A stretch of DNA of 53,774 nt, taken from contig CAKZQF010000173.1 in assembly GCA_937139475.1 (NCBI GenBank), positions 1-53,774 on the forward strand. The letters are read 5' to 3'. Positions 53,772 through 53,774 of the stretch are shown here, piece after piece. The notes beneath the pieces are model-generated. The model did no database searches and was not told the origin of the DNA. It saw only the letters and a list, made by a program, of their open reading frames with translations. Within the stretch, counting starts at the first letter, position 1. Each line of letters begins with the position of its first letter. The stretch is from an uncultured Gammaproteobacteria bacterium (GTDB lineage: Bacteria; Pseudomonadota; Gammaproteobacteria; Enterobacterales; Psychrobiaceae). The translations under genes were made by a program, and so were the position numbers.

Positions 53772-53774
53772 ATT

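Overview
The window looks like a chromosomal segment of a marine gammaproteobacterium, most likely Alteromonadales/Colwelliaceae-like. The reasons are moderately AT-rich DNA, a VCR-type integron attC site, a nosRZDFYL cluster, a divergent mltF/purL pair and an algal-sugar-type catabolic cluster with a sulfatase. Nearly all genes are intact. I see no tRNA, rRNA, CRISPR array or insertion sequence.

Layout. (1) 1-1.15 kb: a lone SDR gene whose stop codon lies inside an attC site, so it is a gene cassette or cassette remnant. (2) 1.6-13.4 kb: a GntR-type regulator with two apparent winged helices, then a block on the minus strand: MFS sugar porter (FucP type), secreted S1 sulfatase, Zn-dehydrogenase, lactonase, UxaA dehydratase, UxuB-type reductase, KDPG aldolase, KDG kinase and an L-sugar mutarotase. 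Read as a pathway, this fits L-galactose (possibly released from sulfated algal galactan) going through L-galactonate, D-tagaturonate, D-altronate, KDG and KDPG to pyruvate and glyceraldehyde-3-phosphate. (3) 13.5-15.7 kb: an octaheme cytochrome c with HEAT/TPR tail. (4) 15.85-30.5 kb: a tightly packed minus-strand run of 13 genes. It encodes a TolQ/ExbB-like channel protein, two paralogous TolR/ExbD-like proteins fused to von Willebrand A domains, an Hsp70/FHA-like protein, PEGA and TPR proteins, a catalytically unlikely FGE-type domain, several lipoproteins, a TonB-C protein and an M48 protease. I know of no characterised system with this make-up, and it is the best candidate for an undescribed system. 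(5) 31-32.7 kb: MAPEG protein with a small membrane protein, and a GlxA-type AraC regulator. (6) 32.7-35.3 kb: molybdenum cofactor genes moaA-mobA-moaB-moaC behind a good sigma70 promoter and a probable Moco riboswitch. (7) 35.5-45 kb: an outer-membrane porin, then the nitrous oxide reductase operon. (8) 45-53.8 kb: a PAS-GGDEF-EAL protein with degenerate catalytic motifs, mltF and purL.

Regulation. Perfect FNR-type boxes (TTGAT-N4-ATCAA) lie upstream of moaA and of the porin, and a near-match lies upstream of nosR. This ties molybdenum cofactor synthesis, the porin and N2O respiration into one predicted oxygen-controlled block. Two CRP-like palindromes 30 bp apart sit between mltF and purL. 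All functional calls come from reading motifs by eye; no database search was run.
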